64,000 bases of DNA from Bog-756 sp963713625. Its GTDB lineage: Bacteria; Actinomycetota; Acidimicrobiia; Acidimicrobiales; RAAP-2. The stretch lies in the NCBI GenBank assembly GCA_963713625.1, contig CAVQMN010000005.1, forward strand, positions 310,001 through 374,000, read 5' to 3'. The notes beneath the pieces are model-generated. The model was given only the letters and a program-made list of their open reading frames with translations. It had not been told where the DNA came from and did no database searches. The first letter of the stretch is position 1, and each line of letters begins with the position of its first letter. This document shows positions 62,741 through 64,000 of this stretch, piece by piece. Position numbers and translations under genes: made by a program.

Positions 62741-63733
62741 TCAGCCGACCTGGGCCACCGGAGCCCGGACGGCCAGCTCCTCGGCGGCCTCCTCCGGGTT
62801 GACGATGTTGATGAGTACGCCGGTGCCGAGCTCGAAACCGGCCACGGTGGCCAGCTTCGGCACCACGTGGACATGCCAGTGGTAGGGCTCGGGGGCACGG
62901 TAGGGCGCCGAGTGGAAGACGAGGTTGTAGGAGACGTCGCCCACCACGTCGCGCAGGCTGGCCAGAGCGATCTTGAGCGCCTTGCCCACGGCGACCAGGT
63001 CGGTGTGCGGACTGTGGTGGAGGTGGGGTCCGTGGGCCCGGGGCAGGACCAGCATCTCGTAGGGAGCACCGCTCCAGAACGGGCAGATGACCAGTACCTG
63101 CTCGTCGGAGTAGACCACCCGGTGGTTGACGTTCTCCTCCGCGTCGATCGTCGTGCACAACAGGCAGCGTCCGGCGAAGCGGGCGAACCCGGCCTGTTCC
63201 TCCACCAGCTCGCGGGGGACGAAGGACATTCCGAGGAGCTGGCCGTGCGGATGCTCGATGGAGGCACCCGCTTCGCGACCGGCGTTGACGATGGCCTGGC
63301 TGTAGCGCAGCCCGGGGATCGACGAGTGCTCCTCGATCCGATCGCGTATGGCGGTCATCACCGCCGTGGTCTGCTCCTCGCTGAGCATCGACCACGAGTT
63401 CTGGTGGCTCGGGGACAAGACGAAGACCTCATGGATCCCGCCCGCACTGGCCTGGGTGAAGACCGGTCCCCGGTTGGTGACCACGAACGGCGCGTTGCCT
63501 TCGAAGGCCGGGTACAGGTTGGGGACCACCCGGACCAGCCATTTGCCGTCGGCCCCGCGGGTCTCCAGCGCCGGAGTGGCGGTCTCCTCGTTGCCGGGAC
63601 AGAACGGGCAGGGTCGCGAGGTGTCCGCCTGGATGGGCGCGACCCGGGGAGCGAAGGCCTGGGGCCGGTGGGCCCGGTCAGTGCTGACCACCACCCAGCG
63701 GCCGGTGAGCGGATCGAGTCGGAGCTGGTTCAT
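62741..63733 (-). CDS. galT: Galactose-1-phosphate uridylyltransferase
   Basis: A 330-residue enzyme exchanging UMP between UDP-glucose and galactose-1-phosphate. Zinc-ligand Cys42 and Cys45 (CPFCPGNEE) and the HPHGQ motif at residues 161-165 with catalytic His163 are intact; PYHWHVHVVPKLATVAGFELGTG is the second histidine motif. Convergent with treS. No galK or galE is adjacent. Confidence 0.93.
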   Translation of the reverse strand: MNQLRLDPLTGRWVVVSTDRAHRPQAFAPRVAPIQADTSRPCPFCPGNEETATPALETRGADGKWLVRVVPNLYPAFEGNAPFVVTNRGPVFTQASAGGIHEVFVLSPSHQNSWSMLSEEQTTAVMTAIRDRIEEHSSIPGLRYSQAIVNAGREAGASIEHPHGQLLGMSFVPRELVEEQAGFARFAGRCLLCTTIDAEENVNHRVVYSDEQVLVICPFWSGAPYEMLVLPRAHGPHLHHSPHTDLVAVGKALKIALASLRDVVGDVSYNLVFHSAPYRAPEPYHWHVHVVPKLATVAGFELGTGVLINIVNPEEAAEELAVRAPVAQVG

Positions 63734-63954
63734 CGACGTCGCGGGGCGCTCTTCTGGGATCGCCTACTCTCCGTGCGCACCATCCTCGCCACCTCGATTC
63801 CACTCTTCTCGCATCAGTCTGCAGGGTTCAACTCGGTGCCCGACGCCCCTCTGGCTGCGGGCGGCCCCGGAGGGCAAAGCCGTAACACTAACGTAGCAAT
63901 TTCGGGGACCGGGCAGGTGTCACTCGCTGCGGTCTGCACGGGTCGCCGGGGTGC

Positions 63955-63960
63955 CAGAAT
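63955..63960 (+). promoter_or_regulatory. Possible -10 box (CAGAAT) of the last gene
   Basis: CAGAAT is seven bases before the ATG at 63968. The 234-bp gap from galT is AT-richer around 63880-63903 (CGTAACACTAACGTAGCAATT) and probably holds both divergent promoters. Confidence 0.3.
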
Positions 63961-63967
63961 CCCCGGG

Positions 63968-64000
63968 ATGACCATCATCATCCCGGTCACGGCGACCACC
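63968..64000 (+). CDS. Start of a further gene (truncated by the window end)
   Basis: Eleven codons (MTIIIPVTATT) run from the ATG at 63968 to the last base of the window in a single open frame, with a -10-like box seven bases before, as in other leaderless genes here. Too short to identify. Confidence 0.35.
   Translation, partial: MTIIIPVTATT

Noticed and set aside
63814..63999. Small minus-strand frame at the window end
   Set aside because: No ribosome site or -10 box, odd composition, and it overlaps the better-supported start of a plus-strand gene.

Overview
The window is GC-rich (about two thirds G+C) bacterial DNA with dense, tightly packed genes, short Shine-Dalgarno spacing and many GTG starts. 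Several features point to an actinobacterium, most likely of the class Acidimicrobiia. These are a secreted protein built from IPT/TIG domains plus repeats of the GYWLVASDGGVFSFGDA type, a MurA with Asp in place of the usual active-site Cys, a long ATP synthase delta subunit, class II (GlpX) fructose bisphosphatase, and many start codons sitting 6 to 8 bases after a TANNNT -10 box (leaderless transcripts). The class assignment is inference; no rRNA gene is present to confirm it.

Layout. 1-13.8 kb is a catabolic and accessory region: the end of a DUF2252 gene, a Leu/Ile/Val-type ABC binding lipoprotein, a secreted NHL-like protein, an aldo/keto reductase, a GH92 mannosidase lipoprotein whose reading frame seems locally shifted, a DUF35 plus thiolase pair, a glyoxalase-fold protein, a TesB-like thioesterase, an orphan ParA ATPase, DUF2237 and DUF1543 proteins, a haloalkane dehalogenase and a phytanoyl-CoA dioxygenase-like protein. 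14-16.9 kb holds the IPT/repeat surface protein, a strong terminator and a small lipoprotein.

16.9-27.5 kb is amino-acid biosynthesis: ilvD, then ilvB-ilvN-ilvC behind a leader peptide and attenuator, a cupin gene, serC, an aspartate aminotransferase gene and serA. 27.5-39 kb is a phosphate-uptake locus: pstC-pstA-pstB, two unusual membrane-anchored PstS-like proteins, a sortase-fold membrane protein that has lost its catalytic His and Cys, and a separately promoted secreted PstS. This is the most unusual locus of the window. 39-39.8 kb has no gene but carries a good promoter followed by strong hairpins.

39.8-48.9 kb carries greA-leuC-leuD (minus strand), a flippase-like membrane protein, a repeat-filled intergenic stretch, a thiolase-like protein without its active-site Cys, rpiB-glyA and a WecA/TagO-type glycosyl-phosphate transferase. 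49.1-57.2 kb is a complete F1Fo ATP synthase operon (atpZ-like, atpI-like, atpB-E-F-H-A-G-D-C). 57.3 kb to the end holds glpX and murA (divergent), meaB, a GH13 trehalose synthase/amylase-type enzyme, galT, and the first codons of one further gene.

How the genes work together: IlvD, IlvBN and IlvC make Val/Ile precursors and LeuCD act in the leucine branch. SerC and SerA, with GlyA, form the serine-glycine-one-carbon route. The Pst locus imports phosphate under probable PhoP control. RpiB, GlpX, GalT and the GH13 enzyme serve sugar metabolism, while WecA and MurA feed cell-envelope synthesis. No tRNA, rRNA, CRISPR array or insertion sequence was recognised.
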